A stretch of 44,494 nt of DNA from assembly GCA_019359115.1 (NCBI GenBank), contig JAHHHW010000115.1, positions 1-44,494 of the forward strand, given 5' to 3'. Position numbers and translations under genes: made by a program. Below the pieces are notes generated by a model, which ran no database searches, had not been told where the DNA came from, and saw only the letters and a list, made by a program, of their open reading frames with translations. Shown here in pieces: positions 26,987 through 35,043 of the stretch (its first letter is position 1; the number at the start of each line of letters is the position of its first letter). The stretch comes from Pelatocladus maniniholoensis HA4357-MV3. GTDB lineage: Bacteria > Cyanobacteriota > Cyanobacteriia > Cyanobacteriales > Nostocaceae.

Positions 26987-27021
26987 CCCTGTTCCCTGTT
27001 CCCTATTCCCTGTTCCCTGCT
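26987..27021. repeat. heptamer tandem array (CCCTGTT), 5 units
   Basis: Five 7-base units around CCCTGTT lie between the two nucleotide-sugar genes. They match the GGGAACA array at 15259-15307 on the opposite strand. Confidence 0.85.
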
Positions 27022-27102
27022 GTAACTATTGACAAATGACAAATTTGCAGAAAACTTCGTTTTTGAAAATTTAAACCCAAACAAAGTGAGGAATTAAGCA
27101 AA

Positions 27103-28500
27103 ATGCGTGTTTGTGTTATTGGTACTGGTTACGTTGGTTTAGTAACAGGAGCTTGCTTGGCTCACATTGGTCATGATGTGATTTGCGTAGATAATAACGA
27201 AGAAAAAGTTAAGCTAATGAAGTCTGGGCAATCACCTATTTTCGAGCCTGGACTCTCAGAAATTATGCAGAATGCCATTGTAAATGGCAAAATCCAGTTT
27301 ACAAGTGATCTTGATGCCGGAGTCAGCCACGGAGAAATTTTGTTTATCGCTGTTGGAACACCACCTCTACCGACTGGTGAAAGCGATACTCGTTATGTGG
27401 AAGCTGTTGCTCGTGGAATTGGTACTCACCTTGATGGTGGCTATAAAGTAATTGTCAATAAATCTACTGTCCCGATTGGCTCTGGTGACTGGGTACGGAT
27501 GATAGTTCTAGATGGTATTGCTGAACGTCAAAAAACACTCGTACCTGCTGGTGGTGGTGGAGGACATGATGATGAACAATTACCACAAATTACAGCCCAG
27601 TTTGATGTAGTCAGTAACCCAGAGTTTTTACGAGAAGGTTCAGCCGTTTATGATACCTTTAACCCCGATCGCATTGTTTTAGGTGGTAATAGCTCTAAAG
27701 CGATCGCGATGATGGAAAAATTATATGCTCCAATTGTAGAGCGTAAATATGCTGAAGATCAGTCTTTACCTCCATTACCAGTGTTGGTGACAGACTTGAG
27801 TTCAGCAGAAATGATTAAATATGCTGCTAATGCCTTTTTAGCAACCAAGATTAGTTTTATTAATGAAGTTGCAAACATTTGCGATCGCGTTGGCGCTGAT
27901 GTCACCCAAGTAGCCAAAGGTATCGGCTTAGACTCTCGGATCGGAAATAAATTCTTGAATGCTGGTATTGGCTGGGGTGGTTCTTGCTTCCCCAAAGATG
28001 TCTCAGCACTGGTTCACACCGCCGATGACTACGGATACGAAGCCCAACTACTCAAAGCCACAGTCAGCGTCAACGAACGCCAGCGCTTGATTGCTGTTGA
28101 AAAACTTCAGCAAGCTCTAAAAATTCTCAAAGGTAAAACAGTCGGACTACTCGGTCTGACCTTTAAACCTGATACCGATGACATGCGTGACGCCCCAGCA
28201 CTTAACTTGATTGAGCAGTTAAATCGATTGGGAGCCAAAGTCAAAGCATATGACCCCATTGTTTCCCAATCTGGTTTACGGGATGGTCTTTCTGGTGTAT
28301 TGGTAGAAACCGATCCACAAAGACTAGCCGATGGTTGCGATGCTTTAGTAATTGTCACTGAATGGCAGCAGTTTAGAACTCTTGACTATGCTCAGATGGC
28401 AAAATTGATGAACCACCCCGTCATGATTGATGGTCGTAATTTCCTCGATCCTGAAATGATGCTCAGATCTGGCTTTCAGTATATTGGCATCGGTCGGTAA
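27103..28500 (+). CDS. UDP-glucose 6-dehydrogenase
   Basis: A 465-residue NAD-dependent enzyme that oxidises UDP-glucose to UDP-glucuronate. GTGYVGLVTGACLAHIGHDV (7-26) binds NAD. The catalytic Cys295 is in GWGGSCFPKD, and LGLTFKPDTDDMRDAP marks the C-terminal domain. GAGGAA before the ATG supports the start. An insert of about 25 residues near 140-165, with a run of Gly (PAGGGGGHDDEQ), lies between the N-terminal NAD domain and SNPEFLREGS. Together with the decarboxylase upstream it supplies UDP-glucuronate and UDP-xylose for polysaccharide or glycan synthesis. Confidence 0.95.
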   Translation: MRVCVIGTGYVGLVTGACLAHIGHDVICVDNNEEKVKLMKSGQSPIFEPGLSEIMQNAIVNGKIQFTSDLDAGVSHGEILFIAVGTPPLPTGESDTRYVEAVARGIGTHLDGGYKVIVNKSTVPIGSGDWVRMIVLDGIAERQKTLVPAGGGGGHDDEQLPQITAQFDVVSNPEFLREGSAVYDTFNPDRIVLGGNSSKAIAMMEKLYAPIVERKYAEDQSLPPLPVLVTDLSSAEMIKYAANAFLATKISFINEVANICDRVGADVTQVAKGIGLDSRIGNKFLNAGIGWGGSCFPKDVSALVHTADDYGYEAQLLKATVSVNERQRLIAVEKLQQALKILKGKTVGLLGLTFKPDTDDMRDAPALNLIEQLNRLGAKVKAYDPIVSQSGLRDGLSGVLVETDPQRLADGCDALVIVTEWQQFRTLDYAQMAKLMNHPVMIDGRNFLDPEMMLRSGFQYIGIGR

Positions 28501-28574
28501 AATTTTTCAGATGACGCGCAACTTGGGGTACTTCAGGTTCGGATAAGAGAAATAGATTGGCATTTAAACCCACC

Positions 28575-28598
28575 AGAGACGCGATATATCGCGTCTCT
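28575..28598. repeat. GAGACGCG palindrome, copy 3
   Basis: A perfect 24-base palindrome (AGAGACGCGATA and its complement) between the convergent UDP-glucose dehydrogenase and rppB genes. It may act as a two-way terminator there, but the same palindrome occurs far from gene ends, so it is listed as a repeat. Confidence 0.8.
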
Positions 28599-28639
28599 AC
28601 AACCCCAAAATTAACCGTATTGACTGTTGTGTGTCTTTT

Positions 28640-30013
28640 TTATAAATAAATAGAGCGAACACTATTAAGTGGGCGGATATTGAACGGTAACTTAATAGTA
28701 AAAGTACTACCTTTAGTTAATTCACTTTGTACATTCAAGTTACCGTAGTGTGCTTGGACAATTGCTTGCGAAATTGCTAATCCCAATCCAGAACCGCCAG
28801 TAGTACGAGAGCGATCGCAATTTACCCGATAAAAGCGATCAAAAATTCGTGACAACTCTGCTTGAGGAATACCAATCCCTGTATCTTCTATCTGAATTAC
28901 AGCATGATGGTCACTGCGATCTAAACAAACTGTCACCTTTCCTCCTGATGGTGTGTATTGAATAGCATTAATAATTAAATTAGAAAAAAGCCGATAAAGC
29001 TGATCTCCATTACCGACAATATTCACAGGATCTGATATTCGTAGTGTAGATGTCAGTGTTACTCCTGCTGCGATCGCCAATGCGGCAAATTCCTCTATTA
29101 GGTCATCAATAATATCATTTAAACAGCAAATATCACGTCGCAATGGCACAGTTTGACGATCTAATCTGGTTAGCAGTAATAAATCTGTCACCAGAGTAGT
29201 GAGTCGTTGATTCTGACGTTGTATGCTTTGCAGAATTTCCCGTGCCTCTGTTTGATCTAATTGTGGTATAAAAAGTGCTGATTCCACAGTTGCTTGGGTT
29301 GCGGCTAAAGGTGTCCGCAACTCGTGTGCAGCATCTGCTGTAAATTGCTGAATTTGTCTGTAAGATTTATAAATTGGTTGCATTGCTAATTCTGCTAGCC
29401 ACCAACTAGCAAGACCAACTAGACCGATAACAATTGGTGAACCTAATGCTAAGGTGAGTTTCACTGCATCTAAATAACTATTAAAATCTTCCAGACTTCG
29501 CCCTACTTGGAGATACCCCCAATCATCATTGCTTTGAGTATGCAATGTCAAAGAAATCTGGTGATAAAGCTTACCTTGACTGTCTTTTAAAGTCTGCCAT
29601 AATTCTTTGTTAAACTCAGATGACAATGCTTTTGGATCAGAACCAGCTATAGCAAACAAACGTCCAGAATTGTCAAAAAAACGTACATAATAGTGACCTT
29701 GATTAATCGCGCTTAGAGTATGGCGTCGTAAATTTGATGGCTCTGGAGTACATCTATTTCCTACCACACAGATATTTGGTAGAAGCTCTTGTATGACTGG
29801 TTCTAATCGACCTGGTTGTTGTAATTTTAGTTCAATACTATCGTGTAATGTTCCCGCAACTGATTCTATTTCCCGGTCTAATGTTACCCAATGAGCATGA
29901 GCGATCGCTCTGTAGATACCAAAGCCGCATACACTTAAAATCAAGGCCATAACCAGAGCATACCACAGAGCTAAATGCAAGCGTGTTAATTGAAACAGTT
30001 TATTCTGATTCAT
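28640..30013 (-). CDS. rppB: two-component sensor histidine kinase, RppB type
   Basis: A 457-residue membrane kinase. Two membrane helices (about 15-38 and 184-208) flank a periplasmic sensor of about 145 residues that holds Cys82 and Cys88. HisKA has the phosphorylated His230 in DAAHELRTPLAA. The HATPase domain has NLIINAIQYTP, DTGIGIP and GGSGLGLAI. Its ATG at 30013 lies inside the end of rppA (14-base overlap), so translation is likely coupled. The N-terminus and the HWVTLDREIESVAGTLHDS segment match the cyanobacterial RppB/NrsS group from memory. The neighbouring genes point to copper or another heavy metal as the signal, which is inference. Confidence 0.9.
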   Translation of the reverse strand: MNQNKLFQLTRLHLALWYALVMALILSVCGFGIYRAIAHAHWVTLDREIESVAGTLHDSIELKLQQPGRLEPVIQELLPNICVVGNRCTPEPSNLRRHTLSAINQGHYYVRFFDNSGRLFAIAGSDPKALSSEFNKELWQTLKDSQGKLYHQISLTLHTQSNDDWGYLQVGRSLEDFNSYLDAVKLTLALGSPIVIGLVGLASWWLAELAMQPIYKSYRQIQQFTADAAHELRTPLAATQATVESALFIPQLDQTEAREILQSIQRQNQRLTTLVTDLLLLTRLDRQTVPLRRDICCLNDIIDDLIEEFAALAIAAGVTLTSTLRISDPVNIVGNGDQLYRLFSNLIINAIQYTPSGGKVTVCLDRSDHHAVIQIEDTGIGIPQAELSRIFDRFYRVNCDRSRTTGGSGLGLAISQAIVQAHYGNLNVQSELTKGSTFTIKLPFNIRPLNSVRSIYL

Positions 30014-30704
30014 CCTTAAGATTGAGACGATATCCCATACCATGCAAAGTTTCAATCGTGTTTCCAGAGCCACTGTTAACTAGTTTGCGACGCAACAAAC
30101 GTATTTGAGCTGCTACTACATTACTAATAGGTTCTGCATTCACTTCCCAAAGCTGATTGCGAATTTGTTCAGTAGTAATAATTTGGTTTGGATGTTTCAT
30201 AAAATACTCTAGTAGCTGGAATTCTTTATTAGTCAGGGAAATTTCCTGTTTATTTCCTCCAGCATTTTTACTGACAACTATATTATTGCCATAGTCCAAA
30301 GTCAGCTTACCCACCGTTAATTCCTGTGGCTGAAATTGAGGCGATCGCCTTTGCAAAGCACGCAACCGCGCTAATAATTCTGCCATACCAAATGGCTTCA
30401 CTAAATAATCATCTGCACCTGCATCTAAACCAGCAACTTTATCTTCCATGCTATCTTTTGCTGTCAACATCAACACAGGCAGAGGGTTTTTATGGTAACG
30501 TAGTCGCTTGCACAACTCTAATCCTGATATTCCTGGTAGCATCCAATCAAAAATAGCTAGTGTGTATTGTGTCCAGCTATTTTCTAAATATGCCCATGCA
30601 TCATTACCATCAACTACCCAATCAATTAAATACTTCTGCTGGGTGAGAGTTCGCTTAATTGCACTACCTAAATCGGGTTCATCTTCGACTAGTAACACTC
30701 TCAT
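30000..30704 (-). CDS. rppA: OmpR/PhoB-family response regulator, RppA type
   Basis: A 234-residue two-domain regulator. The receiver domain has VEDEPDLG, the phospho-acceptor Asp53 in LAIFDWMLPG and the Lys of LVKPFG. The C-terminal winged helix has LTNKEFQLLEYFMKHPNQII and ends in IETLHGMGYRL. An ATG three codons earlier (30713) is also possible, and neither start has a ribosome site. It overlaps rppB by 14 bases and follows the DUF2808 gene, so the three may form one transcript. It is the only DNA-binding regulator in the metal island, so it is the prime candidate to bind the five ATGAAAT direct repeats listed here. Confidence 0.92.
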   Translation of the reverse strand: MRVLLVEDEPDLGSAIKRTLTQQKYLIDWVVDGNDAWAYLENSWTQYTLAIFDWMLPGISGLELCKRLRYHKNPLPVLMLTAKDSMEDKVAGLDAGADDYLVKPFGMAELLARLRALQRRSPQFQPQELTVGKLTLDYGNNIVVSKNAGGNKQEISLTNKEFQLLEYFMKHPNQIITTEQIRNQLWEVNAEPISNVVAAQIRLLRRKLVNSGSGNTIETLHGMGYRLNLKDESE

Positions 30705-30754
30705 AAAATACATCTGTCAATGGCTGTCAATGATCAGTTTAAATCTTTTCTGAT

Positions 30755-31249
30755 TTAATAGAGACGAAACCACGCTATACCTATAGGAATTACTGCATCA
30801 ATGCCAACCTCTTTAGCTGAAAAAGTGTAGACATAACCATTACCAATATTTCGTCTTTTTATCTTATTAAGGTCAACATCAAACTTAGTATTAGGGGCAA
30901 CTGCTTCGGTAAAATCTAGTAATATGGTTTTACCATTTATAGATACATTAGTATTAATTTTATGTTCATTATCATCTACGATATCAATATTTTTAATGTC
31001 ATTACTCACAGTTACATTTTCTGGGATTTTGATTAGTAGTTGGGTAACAGCTTTACTATTTTTGGGAACATGTAATCGGAAACTATGTCTAAAATTTCCT
31101 CCAATTCCCCAACGCGTGAGAGGAAATTGTACATTTCCATCAATATGGGGAAGAGTACTATCTTTTTCACTAGCATTTGCATAGCCCACAGAAATTAAAG
31201 CTGTTATACTGAGAGTATATGCGGCAGTGTAAATCAGTGATTTTTTCAT
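30755..31249 (-). CDS. DUF2808 domain-containing exported protein
   Basis: A 164-residue protein with a signal peptide (about 1-26). The DUF2808 body is beta-rich: QFPLTRWGIGGNFRHSFRLH, then VPKNSKAVTQLLIKIPENV, and a C-terminal VIPIGIAWFRLY. It should be periplasmic or outer-membrane associated. The function is unknown. From memory, DUF2808 genes are often found near RppA/RppB-type regulators in cyanobacteria. Here the gene lies 51 bases upstream of rppA on the same strand, with an ATGAAAT direct repeat about 213 bases before its start, so it is probably the first gene of the regulatory operon. Confidence 0.88.
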   Translation of the reverse strand: MKKSLIYTAAYTLSITALISVGYANASEKDSTLPHIDGNVQFPLTRWGIGGNFRHSFRLHVPKNSKAVTQLLIKIPENVTVSNDIKNIDIVDDNEHKINTNVSINGKTILLDFTEAVAPNTKFDVDLNKIKRRNIGNGYVYTFSAKEVGIDAVIPIGIAWFRLY

Positions 31250-31461
31250 ATTTATTCCTCATTTTTCCAATTTTGACAGCTAAATTTTAGGTTCATCCAT
31301 GCATAATGAACCTGTGATTAATCAATACATCTAAATTTACTAAAGCTATACTTAACTACCCCTATGTTCATCCAGTTTTTGGAATAAACTAGATAGCTAA
31401 CTTTTAGCCAATACTAAAGAAGTATGTATATCCCCTCTATCTACTAGCATGACAAGTCATG

Positions 31462-31479
31462 ATGAAATCGAGGTGAAAT
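31462..31479. promoter_or_regulatory. direct-repeat operator, DUF2808-rppA-rppB operon
   Basis: ATGAAAT-CGAG-GTGAAAT, two half-sites with an 11-bp period, about 213 bases upstream of the DUF2808 start. It matches four other sites in the island. Confidence 0.6.
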
Positions 31480-31488
31480 TTGAGATGA

Positions 31489-32436
31489 TTATTGCACATC
31501 TATCCAGAAATCAGCAGTAATTATTTTGCCATTTCGATTAAACTGTCCCCACATTTTATATTTTCCAGCTTTCGGAAAACTGGTCATAAAATGAATTTCA
31601 TCGTTTGGAGTATTTTTCATCGCATGAGCATGGATATAATCTGCTTGTGTTAATGGCGATGACTGCTTGAGGATGACTAAATGTCCTCTTTCTCCTAAAT
31701 AAGGTTTTAAATCTGTGGGTGATTTATTAGTATCGGTATCTTGTAAATTGAAAATTACATGAATCTCTTGTCCAGCTTTGATTGTGGGTTGAGGTAATTT
31801 CAGGTTAACTTTAGTGTTGCCAAATGTTTTAGTAGTAGCTAAATCAATTTTTGGCGTAGTTGGTGATTGTCCTGGAACTTGTGCTTTTAGAATTGAAACT
31901 TGTTCTGCTTTTCCCGCTACTTTGTAATCACTGAAAAGGGTGTAATTGCTAGGATAAGGAAAATCAGTTTGAACTTCAAAGCGTCCATTATTTTTATATG
32001 TAGGATGAATATGTTGAAAAGATTGTAAATCATCACTAACAACAATTAAATGCATTAATTTTTCTTGAAATTGGTCAAAGTTAGCAATTGATTTTCCGTT
32101 TTTATCTTTGATATCAATTGTTAAAGATACAGGAGTTTTAGGAACAATTGAAGTCGGAAGTGTAAGCTCCGCAATTGCATTTGCAGGTTCTAAATTTGAA
32201 TGACCTGAATGCTCATTGTGGTCATTTCCCATATTGTGACCGACATGAGAGTTTTCCTTAGTTCCTAATGTTTTGGAATGATCCATATTGTGACCTGCGT
32301 GGGAATTCGCATCCGCAATGGCATTTGTATTAGAAGTTGATGTTTCTCTTGTTTGTGAAGATTTTACTTGTGAGGCGCAAGCTTGAGTGAGAACAAGACT
32401 TGAAGTGATAGCTAGTGCAGTAAAAATTCTCTTCAT
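31489..32436 (-). CDS. histidine-rich lipoprotein, metal-island associated
   Basis: A 315-residue exported protein. The N-terminal signal ends in a lipobox (LTQACAS), so Cys20 is likely lipidated. Residues about 45-85 form a metal-binding-like patch with repeated GHNM units (HAGHNMDHS, HVGHNMGND) and HNEHSGHS. Two beta-sandwich-like parts follow (about 90-205 and 210-315), with conserved-looking His (MHLIVVSD, QHIHPTY, YIHAHAMKN, IHFM) and a C-terminal KYKMWGQFNRNGKIITADFW. The body resembles periplasmic YtkA/FixH-like domains, which is a tentative view. It has its own ATGAAAT operator 78 bases upstream. The probable role is binding copper in the periplasm. Confidence 0.8.
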   Translation of the reverse strand: MKRIFTALAITSSLVLTQACASQVKSSQTRETSTSNTNAIADANSHAGHNMDHSKTLGTKENSHVGHNMGNDHNEHSGHSNLEPANAIAELTLPTSIVPKTPVSLTIDIKDKNGKSIANFDQFQEKLMHLIVVSDDLQSFQHIHPTYKNNGRFEVQTDFPYPSNYTLFSDYKVAGKAEQVSILKAQVPGQSPTTPKIDLATTKTFGNTKVNLKLPQPTIKAGQEIHVIFNLQDTDTNKSPTDLKPYLGERGHLVILKQSSPLTQADYIHAHAMKNTPNDEIHFMTSFPKAGKYKMWGQFNRNGKIITADFWIDVQ

Positions 32437-32513
32437 TTGTTTACAGGTTTGATTGTCAAATGGAATATTTTGTTGGTGAACTTGGTTATTTACTATTAGT
32501 CTGCCATTCGATT

Positions 32514-32531
32514 ATGAAATTTGCATGAAAT
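32514..32531. promoter_or_regulatory. direct-repeat operator, His-rich lipoprotein gene
   Basis: ATGAAAT-TTGC-ATGAAAT, a perfect direct repeat with an 11-bp period, 78 bases upstream of the lipoprotein start. Confidence 0.65.
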
Positions 32532-32578
32532 CCTAAAATATCAGGACATCGCCCTTAATAAGTAATCTGTGGTTAAGA

Positions 32579-32839
32579 CGAGGCTGCCGAAATGATTTTT
32601 GAGGCTGCCGAAATGATTTTTGAGTCTGCCGAAATGATTTTTGAGTCTACCGAAATGATTTTTGAGTCTGCCGAAATGATTTTTGAGTCTACCGAAATGA
32701 TTTTTGAGTCTGCCGAAATGATTTTTGAGTCTGCCGAAATGATTTTTGAGGCTGCCGAAATGATTTTTGAGTCTGCCGAAATGATTTTTGAGTCTGCCGA
32801 AATGATTTTTGAGTCTGCCGAAATGATTTTTGAGTCTAC
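32579..32839. repeat. 21-nt tandem array, 12 units
   Basis: Twelve copies of GCCGAAATGATTTTTGAGTC with one or two variable bases (GAGGCT, GAGTCT, CTACC variants). Because 21 is a multiple of 3, both strands stay open and read as seven-residue repeats (AEMIFES on plus, RLKNHFG on minus). There is no start signal, conserved flank or codon bias to suggest a protein. It fills most of the gap between two lipoprotein genes (32437-32899). Confidence 0.95.
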
Positions 32840-32899
32840 CTCTCTTCAGGCGCAATCCCTGTACCTTTATCTTGTAACTCGGAGAATGTCAAGATAAGT

Positions 32900-33424
32900 C
32901 TATTGATTAAAAGTAAACCTACCATTTACTTTTTCACCTTTAAGATCAGCAATAACTTTTACTTGATATTGACCAGTTGCTTTTTCAGTTAACTTTGCTG
33001 TGTAATGTTTTCCATTAGCTTCATATGTCATGGGAATTGATTTTTGTTTTCCATCAGGTAGCTGAACTTGAGCCGTTACTTTCGCGTCAGGTACTGTTTC
33101 ATGGTTGTCACCTTTTAGCAGGTATAAATCCATATGAGTTGCACTTGCTTCTTTTTCAGGAACAAATTCTAAATGATAAGTTCCTGTCTCTACAACTTGA
33201 CCACCTTTAGATGCACCATGTTCGTTATTTGTTTTAGCAGCAGGTGAAGCAGAAGCAGTTGGTGATACAGAACCAGAGTTAGAGCTTACTGAAGTATTAC
33301 TAGAAGTATTATTATCTGTAGTAGCTGTTTGATTGCTGTTACTACAAGCACCTAAAAAAACTAGTCCGACACTTGCTAAAAATACAAAACTGAGATTCAG
33401 ATATTGCATTAAATGATTCTTCAT
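32900..33424 (-). CDS. lipoprotein with metal-efflux-associated domain, hypothetical
   Basis: A 174-residue exported lipoprotein. The lipobox LGAC puts the lipidated Cys at 27. Next comes a low-complexity Ser/Thr/Asn/Ala linker (about 28-68), which would reach across the periplasm. The folded part (about 70-174) begins GGQVVETGTYHLEFVPEKEA and goes on with MDLYLLKGDNHETVPDAKVT and VKVIADLKGEKVNGRFTFNQ. That fold resembles the small beta-domain proteins seen next to RND metal pumps, but I cannot name the family with certainty. An ATGAAAT operator lies about 198 bases upstream. A periplasmic copper-binding or pump-accessory role is inferred. Confidence 0.78.
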   Translation of the reverse strand: MKNHLMQYLNLSFVFLASVGLVFLGACSNSNQTATTDNNTSSNTSVSSNSGSVSPTASASPAAKTNNEHGASKGGQVVETGTYHLEFVPEKEASATHMDLYLLKGDNHETVPDAKVTAQVQLPDGKQKSIPMTYEANGKHYTAKLTEKATGQYQVKVIADLKGEKVNGRFTFNQ

Positions 33425-33621
33425 TTGAGAAATTTAATTGTAATGTGGATAGTGATAAACGCAGTTTTTAGCAAAAAAATCTGCAAAACTATTGCTTGTC
33501 TTAGTTTTCGTTAGGATTTATGTATTTATAATTACTCCTGATTTGTTAGAAACTATTTTATACGAGTAGATTACATTTTTGTAAGCAAATTTAGTGACAA
33601 TATCAAGTATTACAAATCGAA

Positions 33622-33639
33622 ATGAAATTGAGATGAAAT
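33622..33639. promoter_or_regulatory. direct-repeat operator, lipoprotein gene 32900-33424
   Basis: ATGAAAT-TGAG-ATGAAAT, a perfect direct repeat with an 11-bp period, about 198 bases upstream of the lipoprotein start. Confidence 0.65.
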
Positions 33640-33697
33640 TTATCAAACAGGTAGAATCAGCCAGGATAGCTTATATTTTGCAGCTACCTAATATCCC

Positions 33698-33748
33698 GCC
33701 AGAGAATAAATTCTCTGGCTAATAGCACAAGTCCGTTGAAAACGGACT
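33698..33748. repeat. double-hairpin extragenic repeat
   Basis: GCCAGAGAAT / ATTCTCTGGC (33698-33719) forms a perfect 10-bp stem. AGTCCGTT / AACGGACT (33730-33748) forms a perfect 8-bp stem just after it. I recall this double hairpin as a common dispersed repeat of Nostoc-like genomes. Confidence 0.75.
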
Positions 33749-33793
33749 CAAAGATTTATCCAGTCAGCTAATCGCAAACTTGAGCTTTGAGTA

Positions 33794-33903
33794 CTAGTGC
33801 TTCTCCACATTAATCTTGAGGGATTATAGATCCTCGACAATTTTTGCGAAGTTGGGGATCTAAACACCTGCGACTCATCAAAATTAATGTGGTGGAGTAC
33901 TAG
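33794..33903. mobile_element. MITE-like element, 110 bp
   Basis: The ends CTAGTGCTTCTCCACATTAAT and ATTAATGTGGTGGAGTACTAG are inverted repeats matching at 18 of 21 positions. There is no ORF inside. Size and structure fit a miniature inverted-repeat element. The rest of 33425-34277 holds the operators and hairpins listed and no gene that I can see. Confidence 0.55.
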
Positions 33904-34195
33904 CTTCGAGGTTAAGTTCTAATAAACAATTATTACTTTTGTGCAACTTAGGTCAGTCAATTGCTAGTGTTGTTGAGAATTGAGAAGAAGTAACTATTTC
34001 CCAGATTCAATTAGCGACCAAAGCACTTACAGCGCCACCAGTAGTGAGGGTAATAAACTGATGGCTGTTTATTTTTTCAGAATTCATTATTTGCAATTAT
34101 TCTAGATTTTTGATTGAGTCTATCAGGCACAATTTTACAATTTTGATTTTAATTTAAAAAACTGCTTTATAAATTTTTATGATAAGCATATCAAA

Positions 34196-34213
34196 GTGAA
34201 ATCAAGATGAAAT
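34196..34213. promoter_or_regulatory. direct-repeat operator, Cys-rich copper-storage gene
   Basis: GTGAAAT-CAAG-ATGAAAT with an 11-bp period, about 125 bases upstream of the ATG at 34338. This is the only one of the five sites that reads in the same direction as its gene. Confidence 0.65.
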
Positions 34214-34337
34214 TTAACATATGTACAAGTAAGAAAATTAAAAATATTCTTTTATTCCTATAGTTAGAAGCACTATTTTGAAGTCTTTTTCTATTCTTCT
34301 AATTACGAAAGCGCAAATCATGAAAATAGGGGTGTAT

Positions 34338-34676
34338 ATGCTTTTAGTTCACGAAGAATATCAATCTAGTTTTGATGTTGCGATGTACTGTGCAGTAGAG
34401 TGCGAACACTGTGCTGAAGCCTGTATCGGTCATGCAGAAATGGCACAATGCGCTCGTACCTGCCTTGATTGTGCAGAAATTTGCCGGACTGTGGCTATTT
34501 ATATGGTACGTGGTTCGCGTTTTATTCCTCACTTAGTACGTGCTTGTGCAGAGATATGTGAAGCCTGCGCCAAAGAATGTGAGAAGCATGATGCAGAACA
34601 CTGCAAGAAATGTGCAAAAGCTTGTCGGCAAGCTGTAGAAGAATATCGCAAAATCGCTGCTGTAGGAGTGGCATAA
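34338..34676 (+). CDS. four-helix bundle copper-binding protein (Csp/DUF326-like)
   Basis: A 112-residue protein with 15 cysteines, nearly all in helical CxxxC or CxxC spacing (CAVECEHCAEAC, CARTCLDCAEIC, CAEICEACAKEC, CKKCAKAC). This is the pattern of the copper-storage (Csp) four-helix bundle, where Cys line the core and bind many Cu(I) ions. It lacks a signal peptide, so it is of the cytosolic type. The frame is open upstream, but TAGGGGTG just before the ATG at 34338 and the family start MLLVHEEYQS favour it. An ATGAAAT operator lies 125 bases upstream. It should store or buffer copper alongside the efflux pumps. Confidence 0.9.
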   Translation: MLLVHEEYQSSFDVAMYCAVECEHCAEACIGHAEMAQCARTCLDCAEICRTVAIYMVRGSRFIPHLVRACAEICEACAKECEKHDAEHCKKCAKACRQAVEEYRKIAAVGVA

Positions 34677-34694
34677 GTTTAATTTACTTCAACC

Positions 34695-34802
34695 GTAAGG
34701 CAAGCTGTTTATCAGTTCACACTGCTTTACTTAGTAGTGATTACTAGTAATTGATCGGGTACACTCCGCGAGAAAAATCATAATTGATTTAGCTTGCCTT
34801 AC
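34695..34802. mobile_element. MITE-like element, 108 bp
   Basis: GTAAGGCAAGCT (34695-34706) is perfectly inverted at 34791-34802. There is no ORF inside. It lies between the copper-storage and P-type ATPase genes. Confidence 0.55.
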
Positions 34803-34892
34803 ATTTTCCTAACCCTAAATAGAAGAAAACGAGCAATCATCGCTGACAAACCCACGTATTCAGGAGCTATGCACAGAGATTGTGACAACACA

Positions 34893-34931
34893 GAAGGAGG
34901 AGATCAAGATTATGAAAACACTTATGGAATA
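34893..34931 (+). other. orphan ribosome site with a 6-codon ORF
   Basis: AAGGAGGA (34893-34900), the best Shine-Dalgarno match in the island, precedes ATG at 34911 and a six-codon frame that stops at 34931. It lies 113 bases before the P-type ATPase start. It may be a leader peptide or the stub of a deleted gene. Confidence 0.3.
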
Positions 34932-35043
34932 GAGGCAGAGGGCAGACGACAGAAGGGAAAGATTTTTTAGTTGATGAGATTTAACTAAAAATTCAGCGTA
35001 TTCATTATTTTCACATTCAAGTGCAAGATATAAATGTAAGCTA

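Noticed and set aside
32579-32839. Possible CRISPR array
   Set aside because: The 21-base units follow each other directly with no unique spacers and no cas gene nearby. The same applies to 43439-43585.
32541-32897. Two overlapping ORFs of about 100 codons, one on each strand, made of seven-residue repeats
   Set aside because: They exist only because a 21-nt tandem array keeps both strands open. No ribosome site, conserved flank or domain is visible.
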